Assembly: GCF_002846365.1 (NCBI RefSeq)
Contig: NZ_PJMW01000002.1
Coordinates: forward strand, 5,704,001-5,768,000
From: Nocardia fluminea
GTDB lineage: Bacteria; Actinomycetota; Actinomycetes; Mycobacteriales; Mycobacteriaceae
Length of the DNA: 64,000 nucleotides
Direction: 5' to 3'
Made by a program: the position numbers and the translations under genes. Under the pieces are notes generated by a model, which worked only from the letters and a program-made list of their open reading frames with translations, made no database searches and had not been told where the DNA came from. Shown here piece after piece: positions 8,021 to 16,500 of this stretch (its first letter is position 1; each line of letters opens with the position of its first letter).

Positions 8021-9529
8021 GTGAGGCGACGAATAGGCGACGCATTCAGTGACCGGCTCTATTTCGCGGGCCCCGCGTCGGCATCGGATGAAGCACGAGG
8101 CAGACCCGAATACGTCGTCGACGCGGCAATCGTGACGATCGCGGAAGAGATCGTACGAACGGGTTTCGACACCGAGGATATCGTGCACCAGCGGCTGCGC
8201 AGATTCTGCGCGCACGCGAAAGCCGAAGGCGCGATGGTCAATTGCCTCCTCGGTGCGGCCACCGCCGTGGAAGACGGCGGGGTCGTGCCCTTTGTCGGAC
8301 GGGTCGTCGGCAGACTCGGGAACGCCGAATTGTTCTTCGATCTCGCCCTGGGTGAATCGGGTATCGATCCGTTCGACGGGAACCCCGTGGGGAATTCGGT
8401 CGGTCCCGCCACGATGACGGAGCTGGATTTCGAATTCGTCATCGCCCAGGTGAGTGAGCTGGTCGATAGCTTGCTGCTACCCAATTACCTGGCACTGCTC
8501 GAATGGCGTGACCTCACCGGGGCGGCACCGCGATCTCGTGCGCCCGAGCAGTCGGCCGCATTGCTGTACGAGCTGAACGAACGGCTCGTACCGGTCCTCG
8601 GCGACATGCCGCTGGCCTGGCTGTTGCTGCACTACGCGGAGTTCGGCATCGCCCCGCTGGCGGACTCGATCCATCGCGCGCTGCTGCGCACCAACGCCGC
8701 CGACGCCGTGGCCGCCGCACGCGCCGCGGCGGCGGCCCTCACCGCGATGTCGTTCGTGTCCTCCTCGGCCAGGCTGGGTGACCTTCCGGTGGTGTCGCGT
8801 CGTCCACGGCATCAGCCGACGCTGGTCACCGGCAACCACGTCATGGCCGATCTAGTCTGCGCGCTGTCGCGATGCGATACCGCGAACGGCTGGCAGGCCG
8901 ACGCGACACTGCTGCGCACCGCCGACGCGCAGACGGTCGGCTGGTTGCTCGTCGAGGATCGCCGCCAGCGACGCGAAACCCGCGGCGGCCGAGGCGATCT
9001 CATGGCATCGGCGATCGGGCTGGAGATCATGCTCGGCGTCGACGACAGCTCCGGTTCGGCCCCGATGGCGACCCGGTCACCGGCCATCACCGCCGACCTG
9101 CTGCGCGTCCTGCGCCTGCCCCGGGACCAGATTCCGGAGTCGGCCCACTACAGCCCACGACATCTCGACGGTGCCCTGCGTTTGGCCTGTTGCGCGCTGG
9201 AGGCCATGGCCCCCGGCGTCGAGGCCACCTCCGACATCCTGCGCCGAGCGGCCGACCGGGCGATCCCCGCGCTGAGCGCCAGGCCCGAACCGCCGATCTA
9301 CCTCCAGGGCGCACTGGCGCTGCTGGAGTCCTGGCATCGCGGCGGCGCCCCCCGCACGCGCCCCCTGCTCGAGGCGACCGAGCCCATCGCCCCCGTCGTG
9401 TTCACCACGCTCTTGCTGATCGGCGCGGCACTACTGGAGATGCTGGCCGAGGAGTTCGACGCCGACGTCACCCACGTACTCGACGCCCTCGAGACACGCC
9501 TGCGTGCTCGCGACCGCCTCGCCGAATAA
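8021..9529 (+). CDS. Hypothetical protein, about 502 aa, unknown family
   Basis: GTG start at 8021, chosen because GGAGG ends 5 bp upstream; the frame is open further upstream but without a ribosome site. The protein has a possible adapter-like N-terminal third (SRAPEQ and nearby acidic segments), an Ala-rich helical middle (AAARAAAAALTAMSF), then RRPRHQPTL and a C-terminal helical region ending LETRLRARDRLAE. There is no signal peptide and no clear membrane segment; FTTLLLIGAALLEML is amphipathic rather than membrane-like. Codon use is normal for the window and it overlaps no better frame. I do not recognise it. It is divergent from the glmS operon, separated by about 219 bp containing the 7831 palindrome. 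Confidence 0.6.
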   Translation: MRRRIGDAFSDRLYFAGPASASDEARGRPEYVVDAAIVTIAEEIVRTGFDTEDIVHQRLRRFCAHAKAEGAMVNCLLGAATAVEDGGVVPFVGRVVGRLGNAELFFDLALGESGIDPFDGNPVGNSVGPATMTELDFEFVIAQVSELVDSLLLPNYLALLEWRDLTGAAPRSRAPEQSAALLYELNERLVPVLGDMPLAWLLLHYAEFGIAPLADSIHRALLRTNAADAVAAARAAAAALTAMSFVSSSARLGDLPVVSRRPRHQPTLVTGNHVMADLVCALSRCDTANGWQADATLLRTADAQTVGWLLVEDRRQRRETRGGRGDLMASAIGLEIMLGVDDSSGSAPMATRSPAITADLLRVLRLPRDQIPESAHYSPRHLDGALRLACCALEAMAPGVEATSDILRRAADRAIPALSARPEPPIYLQGALALLESWHRGGAPRTRPLLEATEPIAPVVFTTLLLIGAALLEMLAEEFDADVTHVLDALETRLRARDRLAE

Positions 9530-9540
9530 CGACGTCGCTC

Positions 9541-10065
9541 TCAGTGGAGGTAGACGCTGAGTTGGGGGACGGCGTTGACCACGTGCTGGGCGATGATCGG
9601 CTGGCCGATGAGAGTGAAGGCCCAATCCTGGTAGGGGCGATGCAATTTACCGACGACGAGGCCGGTGTGCGCGCCCACGCTGTCGAGATCTATGCGGACC
9701 AGTTCGATGCCGGTGACATTGTCGACGACGCGACAGAAGCCGTTGGCGATCTGGTCGAATCGCTGGCCGGTGTAGCTGGTGACCAGGAACACGATCGTGG
9801 TGACGACGGGATCGAGGAGTGCCAGGTCGACCACGATCACCTCGTTGTCGCCGTCGCCCTCACCGGTGACACTGTCTCCGAGGTGGCGCAGCGCGCCGTC
9901 GCGCGAGGTGAGCTGTTCGTGGAAGGCGACGTCGACGAAATTCTCGCCGGCGAACGACAGCGCCGCGACGTTGAGATCGATGTCCTTGCGGCGCGGATGT
10001 AATCCGTTGGCGTGGGCCGGGTCCCAACCCAGGCCGATGCTGAGGTGGGTAATTGCTTGCGTCAT
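9541..10065 (-). CDS. TerD-family stress protein
   Basis: A 174-aa protein with the TerD/CABP1 hallmarks: LSIGLGWDP near the N-terminus, DIDLNVAALSF, a GDGDNEVIVVDL stretch (calcium-binding acidic loop), and VFLVTSYTGQRFDQI. TerD proteins bind calcium and are linked to tellurite, phage and general stress resistance. No other ter gene (terB, terC, terZ) lies nearby, so this is a stand-alone member of the kind common in actinobacteria. ATG start at 10065. It ends 11 bp from the convergent hypothetical gene and is divergent from the methyltransferase-like gene. Confidence 0.85.
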   Translation of the reverse strand: MTQAITHLSIGLGWDPAHANGLHPRRKDIDLNVAALSFAGENFVDVAFHEQLTSRDGALRHLGDSVTGEGDGDNEVIVVDLALLDPVVTTIVFLVTSYTGQRFDQIANGFCRVVDNVTGIELVRIDLDSVGAHTGLVVGKLHRPYQDWAFTLIGQPIIAQHVVNAVPQLSVYLH

Positions 10066-10182
10066 GCGGTACTCCTGGCCGATAGCACCTCACTCGACCG
10101 AGCACGAGCGGGGTTGCGAGACCAGACTTCCCGGCTCGTTGACCCGTAAACATGTCGTAAAGACCACGCCCACCGCAAATTT

Positions 10183-10200
10183 GACGCGCCGAGGCGCGTC
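10183..10200. promoter_or_regulatory. 18-bp inverted repeat upstream of the spermidine-synthase-like gene
   Basis: GACGCGCC, a 2-bp GA spacer and GGCGCGTC form perfect 8-bp arms. The element ends 33 bp before the GTG at 10234 in the divergent intergenic region shared with terD. It could be an operator or a leader hairpin. There is no T-run, so a terminator is unlikely. Confidence 0.35.
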
Positions 10201-10233
10201 GTTCGCCCAGGTTGTGGTCGCCGCGGGACTACC

Positions 10234-11001
10234 GTGACGGCGATGAGCGCGCGCTTCGAAGAACTCGGCTGGCGGCAGACCCCGATCGGTGAGATCAGTT
10301 TGCGGCGGCGTTTCGATCCGACGGTGCGGGCCGATGTCTACGAGGTGAAGCTCGGCGACGAGTACTTGATGTCGAGCTTGTTCACCGTGGCCGAACGTGC
10401 GTTGTCACGGCTGGGATTGGGGCGCACGCCCGGCGATCGGCTGGACGTGCTCGTCGGTGGGCTCGGCTTGGGTTACACGGCACGAGAAGCACTGCTGGAC
10501 CCGCGAATTCGCACGCTCACCGTGATCGAGTATTCCGACGCGGTCATCGATTGGCATCGGCGAGAGCTGCTGCCCGACACCGCCGGGCTGGCCGGCGACC
10601 CCAGGGTCGAGTTGGTCTGCGCGGACTTCTTCGCCGCGGCGGCGGGGCCGGTGGGATTCGATCAGGCACGACCGGGACGTGTGTACGACGCGCTGCTGCT
10701 CGATATCGACCATTCACCACGTCACCTCCTGCACGGTTCGAATGCCGCGTTCTACACCCGCGAGGGCCTGCGGGCGGTCGCGAATCACCTGGTCGAGGGC
10801 GGCACCTTCGCGATGTGGTCCGACGAGGCACCCGATGACGGGTTCCGCGCCGTTCTGGAATCCGCGTTCGTCGATGTCGAGGCGCGGCCGATCGTGTTCG
10901 ACAACCCGCTGACCCGCGGGCGATCCAGCGCGACGATCTACCTCGCGACCAGGTCCGACCGCGCTCCGAGCACAGACCGCGACCAGGCATTATGTGACTA
11001 G
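10234..11001 (+). CDS. Spermidine synthase-like SAM-binding protein
   Basis: 255 aa from the GTG at 10234; an ATG at 10243 is nearly as good. The Rossmann core of the spermidine synthase/methyltransferase superfamily is visible: VLVGGLGLGYTAREAL (motif I), LTVIEYSDAVIDWH (acidic residue after strand 2), VELVCADFF, YDALLLDIDHSP, and LVEGGTFAMWSDEAPD. It looks like the actinobacterial spermine/spermidine synthase-like family, whose members often have unproven substrates. I would not assert polyamine synthesis. It stands alone, divergent from terD. Confidence 0.75.
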   Translation: MTAMSARFEELGWRQTPIGEISLRRRFDPTVRADVYEVKLGDEYLMSSLFTVAERALSRLGLGRTPGDRLDVLVGGLGLGYTAREALLDPRIRTLTVIEYSDAVIDWHRRELLPDTAGLAGDPRVELVCADFFAAAAGPVGFDQARPGRVYDALLLDIDHSPRHLLHGSNAAFYTREGLRAVANHLVEGGTFAMWSDEAPDDGFRAVLESAFVDVEARPIVFDNPLTRGRSSATIYLATRSDRAPSTDRDQALCD

Positions 11002-11153
11002 GAACAACAATGCGGCGAAGTGATTGCCGTCGGCGCCGATGAGGTTGATCGTAAGTGTCTGGGAGTAGTTGTCCCACACACCGAACCTCCGGCGATCGCG
11101 TCATGACGGGCCGGTTCGGGCTCGAGCTTTTCGGATTCGACATCGGAGTCAGG

Positions 11154-11699
11154 ATGAACAGCTTGCTCGAAAACCATTGCGGATGGGTCGCCGATATCTT
11201 CACGGATGGGTTGTACGGACGCACCGATGCCCCCAGCCCCCGCGCGACGGTCGCCAACGATGCCCGGCCGCTGGCGGGCGAAGACAGCCACCCACGCCGG
11301 CCGGAGGAAGTGATCGGGTGGCGTGCGCTGTGCTCCTGCGACGGCTGGCGCGGGCGAACCTGGCTACGCGCCGACCGCGCCGCCGACCACGCTCCGTCCG
11401 CGCGGGTCCTGCATTGCTCCACCGGCCGGCTCGACGCCGACCTCGCTCGCCTGGTCCTCGCCGAATGGGACTATCACCAGCTCGAGATGCAGGTCTTGAT
11501 CCCGGTGCGGCTGGCGTTCGAGGACACCACCTCGGCCCAGCAGCGACTCGTCGAGGCAGTCCGCTTCGTGCGCGCGTCGGGAGCGTCATGGGAAGCGGTC
11601 GCCCGGGTGATCAGCGCGCCGTCGGCCGAGGCCGCCGAATCACGGTTCGGTAATTGGACCTCCCATGACCGCAACGCGGCGGAATTGCGCATCCCGTAA
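11154..11699 (+). CDS. Hypothetical protein with C-terminal HTH-like segment
   Basis: 181 aa from the ATG at 11154, which follows GGAG with 5-bp spacing; the upstream extension in frame is low complexity. The middle has a Cys/Trp-containing region (VIGWRALCSCDGWRGRTW) and the C-terminal part reads LVEAVRFVRASGASWEAVARVI, then AESRFGNW. This resembles the short HTH of actinobacterial proteins with an AGASWxEIAxALG..A..RF pattern, so DNA binding is possible. Function is otherwise unknown. Moderate coding quality. Confidence 0.5.
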   Translation: MNSLLENHCGWVADIFTDGLYGRTDAPSPRATVANDARPLAGEDSHPRRPEEVIGWRALCSCDGWRGRTWLRADRAADHAPSARVLHCSTGRLDADLARLVLAEWDYHQLEMQVLIPVRLAFEDTTSAQQRLVEAVRFVRASGASWEAVARVISAPSAEAAESRFGNWTSHDRNAAELRIP

Positions 11700-11813
11700 T
11701 TCGTGCCTCGCCCGACGCGGGGTTCTGCTCATCCTGAATTCAATAATGGTCGCGGCGTGTTCCTGGTGGTTTCGTGTGACGAGATCGTCCAGGTTCGAGC
11801 GAGAGGCCGCCTT

Positions 11814-12746
11814 ATGTCCGTCCACGACGCAGCTGTACCCGCAAGCGCGGTGCGGGTGGTCAAGCTCGGCGCCCACATCGGCGCTCGGATCGACGGTGTG
11901 CGGCTCGGTGGTGACCTGGACGCACGGTCGGTGGCCGCCGTCCGTGCCGCGCTCAGCGAGCACAAGGTGATCTTCTTCCAGGGCCAGCACCACCTGACCG
12001 AAGACGGGCAGCACGAGTTCGCGCAACTGCTCGGCACCCCCACCACCCCGCACCCGACTGTCACATCGGCCGGTGCGAAGAGCCTGGCGATCGACTCGCA
12101 CCAGACCCGGTCCAACATCTGGCACACCGATGTCACCTTCGTCGACCGTGTCCCGCAGGCGTCCATCCTGCGGGCGGTCGCCCTGCCCAGCTACGGCGGC
12201 TCGACCACCTGGGCGTCGACCGTGGCCGCCTACAACTCGCTGCCGGAGCCGCTGAAGCGACTCGCCGAGAGCTTGCGCGCACGGCATTCGAACCGCTACG
12301 ACTACGCGGCAGAGATCGAGGATCGCCCTGCCGAGACCGACCGCGACTACCGTCGCGAGTTCGAATCGACGTACTTCGAGACCGAGCACCCCGTGGTGGA
12401 AGTGCACCCCGAGACCGGGGAGCGAGCCCTGTTGCTCGGCTGCTTCGTCAAGGAGATCGTCGGGTTGTCGAGTGGTGAGTCGCGGGCGCTGTTCCGGCTG
12501 TTCCAGGACCGGATCACCCGGCTCGAGCACACCACCCGCTGGAACTGGTCGCTGGGCGACGTCGCGATCTGGGACAACCGGGCCACGCAGCACTACGCCA
12601 TCGACGACTACGACGGCGACGAGCACCGCAGACTCACCCGCATCACGCTCGGCGGGCCCGTCCCCGTCGGCGTCGACGGCACCGTGAGCACGGTCATCGC
12701 CGGCGACGCCGAGCCGTACGCGGCACCGCTCGAGCGCGCGGCATAA
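11814..12746 (+). CDS. Fe(II)/2-oxoglutarate-dependent dioxygenase, TauD/AtsK family
   Basis: 310 aa; the ATG at 11814 follows GAGAGG with 7-bp spacing. The family metal triad is visible as WHTDVTF (His, Asp) and QHYAIDDY (distal His), followed by [10 protein letters not shown] with the 2-oxoglutarate-binding Arg. The close resemblance to mycobacterial Rv3406 ([42 protein letters not shown] region) suggests an alkylsulfatase or taurine-type dioxygenase that frees sulfite or sulfate from organosulfur compounds. It sits just upstream of the ABC transporter operon (133-bp gap). That transporter looks osmoprotectant-type rather than taurine-type, so a functional link is uncertain. Confidence 0.85.
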   Translation: MSVHDAAVPASAVRVVKLGAHIGARIDGVRLGGDLDARSVAAVRAALSEHKVIFFQGQHHLTEDGQHEFAQLLGTPTTPHPTVTSAGAKSLAIDSHQTRSNIWHTDVTFVDRVPQASILRAVALPSYGGSTTWASTVAAYNSLPEPLKRLAESLRARHSNRYDYAAEIEDRPAETDRDYRREFESTYFETEHPVVEVHPETGERALLLGCFVKEIVGLSSGESRALFRLFQDRITRLEHTTRWNWSLGDVAIWDNRATQHYAIDDYDGDEHRRLTRITLGGPVPVGVDGTVSTVIAGDAEPYAAPLERAA

Positions 12747-12879
12747 CCGTCATCGACCGCCACCACCTCGCGCGCGTCCCCGGACGAACAGCCGGTATCG
12801 ACTATTCTTCGACGGCACATTCGACCGTTGATCACGCGCGAACAGGTCCCCACTGGCCCGGTCCGACGATGGGAATGCC

Positions 12880-13521
12880 GTGAATTTGTGGAGTTACGTC
12901 CAGGATCGAGGCGAGGTCCTGGCCTTCCTCACCTATCAGCACGCGTCACTGGCCTTTCAGACCGTGCTGGTCGGCACCGCCGTCGCGATCCTCATCGCCG
13001 TGGCGGTGTACCGGTTGCCGCTGGGGTCGGCGTTGACGCTCACCACGAGCCGGGTCGCGTTGACCATTCCCTCGCTGGCTTTGCTGGCTCTGCTGCTGGT
13101 CCCGTTCGGCCTCGGCGTGGTGCCGTCGTTCATCATGCTGGCGTTCTTCGCCGCCCTCCCGGTGATCGGCAACGCGATCGTCGGACTGCGGTCGGTACCG
13201 GCCACCGTTGTCGAATCCGCGCGCGGCATCGGGCTTTCGCGGTGGCGGATCCTGCTCACCGTCGAGTTGCCGATCGCCTGGCCGGTGATTCTCACCGGGA
13301 TCAGGGTCTCGACCCAGATGATCGTCGGGGTCGCCGCGATCGTGGCCTACGTCCTCGGGCCCGGGCTCGGCTCGCTGATCTTCAACGGTCTGTCGCGCCT
13401 CGGGGGCGCCAACGCGCTCGAAATGGCGCTCACCGGAACCATTCTCATCGTTGCCATCGCGTTGGTCTTCGACGCGCTCCTCGTCCTGCTCGGACGCCTC
13501 ACGATTGCCAAGGGACTGTGA
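12880..13521 (+). CDS. Glycine betaine/choline-type ABC transporter permease (first)
   Basis: 213 aa, GTG start at 12880. Five to six hydrophobic helices carry the binding-protein-dependent permease signature (VESARGIGLSRWRILLTVELPIAWP, whose EAA loop contacts the ATPase). Length and sequence fit OpuBB/OpuBD-type permeases. It is the first gene of a four-gene operon; its TGA shares one base with the ATG of the ATPase gene. It is likely to act in the membrane as half of a heterodimeric channel with the second permease at 14795. Confidence 0.9.
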   Translation: MNLWSYVQDRGEVLAFLTYQHASLAFQTVLVGTAVAILIAVAVYRLPLGSALTLTTSRVALTIPSLALLALLLVPFGLGVVPSFIMLAFFAALPVIGNAIVGLRSVPATVVESARGIGLSRWRILLTVELPIAWPVILTGIRVSTQMIVGVAAIVAYVLGPGLGSLIFNGLSRLGGANALEMALTGTILIVAIALVFDALLVLLGRLTIAKGL

Positions 13522-14798
13522 TGACCGATGTGACCAGCCAGCCCGCGCCGACCGCGCCGCAGCGCAATGTGACCGGCGATTCCATCACCTTGGACGGAGT
13601 CGTCAAGCGGTACAAGGGGCAGGACGCCCCTGCCGTGCAACGTCTGGACCTCGAGATCGACGCCGGCGATATCGTCGCGTTCGTCGGACCGTCGGGCTGC
13701 GGTAAGACGACCACGCTCAAGATGATCAACCGGCTGATCGAGCCCACCGAGGGACGCATCTTCATCGGCGGACGGGATGTGACCCGGGAAGATCCCGACA
13801 AGCTGCGCCAGTCGATCGGCTATGTCATCCAGTCCGGTGGGCTGTTCCCGCACTGGTCGGTCGCCAAGAACATCGGCGCGATCCCGCGCGTGCTCGGCTG
13901 GGACAAGAAACGCATCGCCGAGCGCACCGAATATCTCCTCGACCTGGTCGGTCTCGACCCGTCGACCTTCGCCGACCGGCTGCCCAAGGACATGTCCGGC
14001 GGCCAGCAGCAGCGCGTCGGCGTCGCCCGCGCGCTCGCGGCCGACCCGCCGGTGCTGCTGATGGACGAACCGTTCGGTGCGGTGGACCCGATCACCCGAG
14101 TTCGTCTGCAGGACAGCCTGATCGCGATCCAGCACGAACTCGGCAAGACGATCGTGATCGTCACCCACGACTTCGAGGAAGCCACCAAACTCGGTGACAA
14201 GGTGCTCATCCTGTCCGAGGGCGGGCACGTCGAGCAGTACGCGAGACCGGAGGAGATCCTCACCGATCCGGCGACGCCGTTCGTCGAGGAATTCGTCGGA
14301 TCCGGCGCGAAACTGGCCTATCTCACGGTGTCCCGGGTCCGCGATGTGGAGGTCGACCCGGTGACCACCGCCAGGATCGGGGAATCCTCGCAGGTGGTGC
14401 TCGGGCGGGCGAAAGCCGCGGGACACACCTGGGTGGTGGTCGTGGACGAGGCGGGGCGGCCGCGGTCGTGGCCCTCGCTGACGGAAGTGGCGAGCAAGCC
14501 CGAGGTCTCGGACTACCTGGATCGGCGACTGCCCGTGGTCGCGCAGTCCTCGACCCTCAACGACGCGCTCGATGCCATGCTCGCCGCCAGCCAGGGCGCC
14601 ACCCTGGTCACCGACGGTCGCGGCGCCGTCGTCGGCTCGCTGAACATCGGCTCGGTGACCGACGTGATCCAGACCAAGCTCGCCGAGGGGAACGCCGCCG
14701 CGGACCTGTCCTACGAAACCTATGTCGACGGTTCCGATCCCACGCCGACCCCCGTCGTCGCCGCCGACGACGAACCCGGATCGGCCGGACCGGCATGA
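13521..14798 (+). CDS. Glycine betaine/proline-type ABC transporter ATP-binding protein with C-terminal CBS region
   Basis: 425 aa. The ATPase domain spans about residues 20-260: Walker A GPSGCGKTTTLKM, Q-loop YVIQSGGLFPHWSV, signature MSGGQQQRVGVARAL, Walker B VLLMDEPFGAVD, H-loop VIVTHDFEEA. The region after about residue 265 (YLTVSRVRDVEV, LPVVAQSSTLNDALDAML, LVTDGRGAVVGSLNI) is CBS-like, as in OpuA/OpuB ATPases where CBS pairs sense ionic strength or nucleotides. Here the first CBS repeat looks degenerate and a Pro/Asp-rich tail follows. ATG at 13521 overlaps the previous stop by 1 nt. Confidence 0.92.
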   Translation: MTDVTSQPAPTAPQRNVTGDSITLDGVVKRYKGQDAPAVQRLDLEIDAGDIVAFVGPSGCGKTTTLKMINRLIEPTEGRIFIGGRDVTREDPDKLRQSIGYVIQSGGLFPHWSVAKNIGAIPRVLGWDKKRIAERTEYLLDLVGLDPSTFADRLPKDMSGGQQQRVGVARALAADPPVLLMDEPFGAVDPITRVRLQDSLIAIQHELGKTIVIVTHDFEEATKLGDKVLILSEGGHVEQYARPEEILTDPATPFVEEFVGSGAKLAYLTVSRVRDVEVDPVTTARIGESSQVVLGRAKAAGHTWVVVVDEAGRPRSWPSLTEVASKPEVSDYLDRRLPVVAQSSTLNDALDAMLAASQGATLVTDGRGAVVGSLNIGSVTDVIQTKLAEGNAAADLSYETYVDGSDPTPTPVVAADDEPGSAGPA

Positions 14799-15532
14799 AT
14801 CGGCTGCGCCGGGTTCCGATCGACGTGTGGTTCGAACCGATCGTCATCGTGGTGATCGGCATCGGATACGTGCTCTGGTATCGGTCGTCGACGTTCACTC
14901 CGACCGAACAGGCCTCGCTCGGCTGGGACAATCTGCAGACCACGATCCTCGAGCACATTCGGCTCACGGTGGTGGCCACACTGATCGTGGTGGTCGTCGC
15001 GATTCCGCTCGGCATCGCGTTGACCAGGCCCGCGTTGCAGCGGCTCGAGCCCGTCGCCGTCAACATCGCCAATGTCGGCCAGGCCGCACCGGCCGTCGGA
15101 TTGCTCGTGCTGTTCACGTTCTGGCTCGGGACCGGTTTCCGCACGGCGGTCGTCGGTCTCGTCGTCTACGCGATCCTGCCGATTCTGCAGAACACGATCG
15201 TCGGGCTGCGGCAGGTGGATCACCGCACCATCGAGGCCGCGCGGGGCATCGGCTTCTCGGCGGCCCGGACCCTGGCCCAGGTCGAGCTGCCGCTGGCCGT
15301 GCCGGTGATCCTCAACGGCGTGCGCACCGCGCTGGTCATCCTGGTCGGCACCGCGACGCTGAGCACTTTCATCGGCGCGACCAGCCTCGGCACGCTGATC
15401 ACGACCGGTGTCACCCTGTTCCTGCCCAAGCTGCTCATCTCCGGCGCCGTGCTCGTCGGACTGCTGGCGCTGATCATCGATTGGCTCGGCCGACTCGTCG
15501 AACTGGCCGCGACCCCACGAGGTGTCTCATGA
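14795..15532 (+). CDS. Glycine betaine/choline-type ABC transporter permease (second)
   Basis: 245 aa, starting at the ATG of an ATGA overlap with the ATPase gene. One N-terminal helix (IVIVVIGIGYVLWY) precedes the permease core, with the EAA-type loop IEAARGIGFSAARTLAQVEL and further helices (LLISGAVLVGLLALIIDWLG). It is homologous to the first permease, as expected for the OpuB/OpuC four-component systems, where two different permeases form the channel. Confidence 0.9.
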   Translation: MNRLRRVPIDVWFEPIVIVVIGIGYVLWYRSSTFTPTEQASLGWDNLQTTILEHIRLTVVATLIVVVVAIPLGIALTRPALQRLEPVAVNIANVGQAAPAVGLLVLFTFWLGTGFRTAVVGLVVYAILPILQNTIVGLRQVDHRTIEAARGIGFSAARTLAQVELPLAVPVILNGVRTALVILVGTATLSTFIGATSLGTLITTGVTLFLPKLLISGAVLVGLLALIIDWLGRLVELAATPRGVS

Positions 15533-16500
15533 GGCGAGTCCCGTTGATCTCCACCCTGGTCGCGACGCTGTCGTTGCTCGTCGGATGTGGGCTGGTGAGC
15601 TCCTCGGGCACCTTCCACGACGCGACTCTGCCCGGCGGCGAGCGGCCGCTGGACGGCGCGAAGCTCACCGTCACCTCGAAGAGCTTCACCGAGGGTGTGC
15701 TGCTCGGCAAGATCACCGCGACCTATCTGGCCGCGGCGGGTGCCTCGGTCACCGATCTGACCGGCGCTCCGGGATCGGCGTCGTCGCGCCAGGCCCAGCT
15801 CAACGGCGACGCCGACGTGCTGTGGGAGTACACCGGCACCGGTTGGGTGAACTACCACAACCAGACCGAGACGATCGTGGACCCGCAGGAGCTGTGGCAG
15901 CGCGTCCACGATGTCGAAAAGCGTGACTACAACCTGGAATGGCTCGCACCGTCGAACTTCAACGACACCTACGCGTTCGCGGCGTCGACACCGACCGCGC
16001 AGCGACTGGGCGTGCAGTCCCTCTCGGACGTGGCCGCACTGCCGGTCGCCGAACGAACGTTCTGCGTCGACGACGAATTCTTCAGTCGCTCGGACGGTTT
16101 CATTCCGATGCTGCAGAAATACGGCATCCCCTACAACGATCCCAACGGTGTCCCCGCGGGCAACGTCACCCGCATGGACGCCGGCGTCGTCTACACCGCC
16201 ACCGCCAAGGACTCGCCCTGCCACTTCGGCATGGTCTACACCACCGACGGCCGCGTGAAGAATCTGAACCTGCTCGTCCTGGACGACGACAAGAAGTTCT
16301 TCCTCCCCTACAGCGGCACCGCGGTAGTCCGTGGCGCCGTCCTCGACGCCCACCCCGAACTCCGTCCACTCCTCGGCACCGTCTCCGAACTTCTCACCGA
16401 CGACCTCATGCGAGAACTCAACGGCCGCGTCGACATCGACGGCGAAGACCCCGCCGACGTCGCCTACGACTGGCTGAAAAGCGCGAACCTGATCGACTAG
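15529..16500 (+). CDS. Glycine betaine/choline-type ABC transporter substrate-binding lipoprotein
   Basis: 323 aa, ATGA overlap with the second permease. The signal sequence ends in a lipobox (LSLLVGC, lipidated Cys near residue 20), so the mature protein is anchored outside the membrane. The body has the OpuAC/OsmF-type fold markers: LTVTSKSFTEGVLLGKI, ADVLWEYTGTGWVNY, and YTATAKDSPCHFGMVYTTDGR. The four genes have 1- or 4-nt overlaps and probably import betaine, choline or another osmoprotectant. Its TAG stop shares a CTAG tetramer with the stop of the convergent cydB gene. Confidence 0.92.
   Translation: MRRVPLISTLVATLSLLVGCGLVSSSGTFHDATLPGGERPLDGAKLTVTSKSFTEGVLLGKITATYLAAAGASVTDLTGAPGSASSRQAQLNGDADVLWEYTGTGWVNYHNQTETIVDPQELWQRVHDVEKRDYNLEWLAPSNFNDTYAFAASTPTAQRLGVQSLSDVAALPVAERTFCVDDEFFSRSDGFIPMLQKYGIPYNDPNGVPAGNVTRMDAGVVYTATAKDSPCHFGMVYTTDGRVKNLNLLVLDDDKKFFLPYSGTAVVRGAVLDAHPELRPLLGTVSELLTDDLMRELNGRVDIDGEDPADVAYDWLKSANLID

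Noticed and set aside
10998..11291. 97-codon minus-strand frame opposite the hypothetical gene at 11154
   Set aside because: Poor composition, and the plus-strand gene has a better ribosome site and an HTH-like end.
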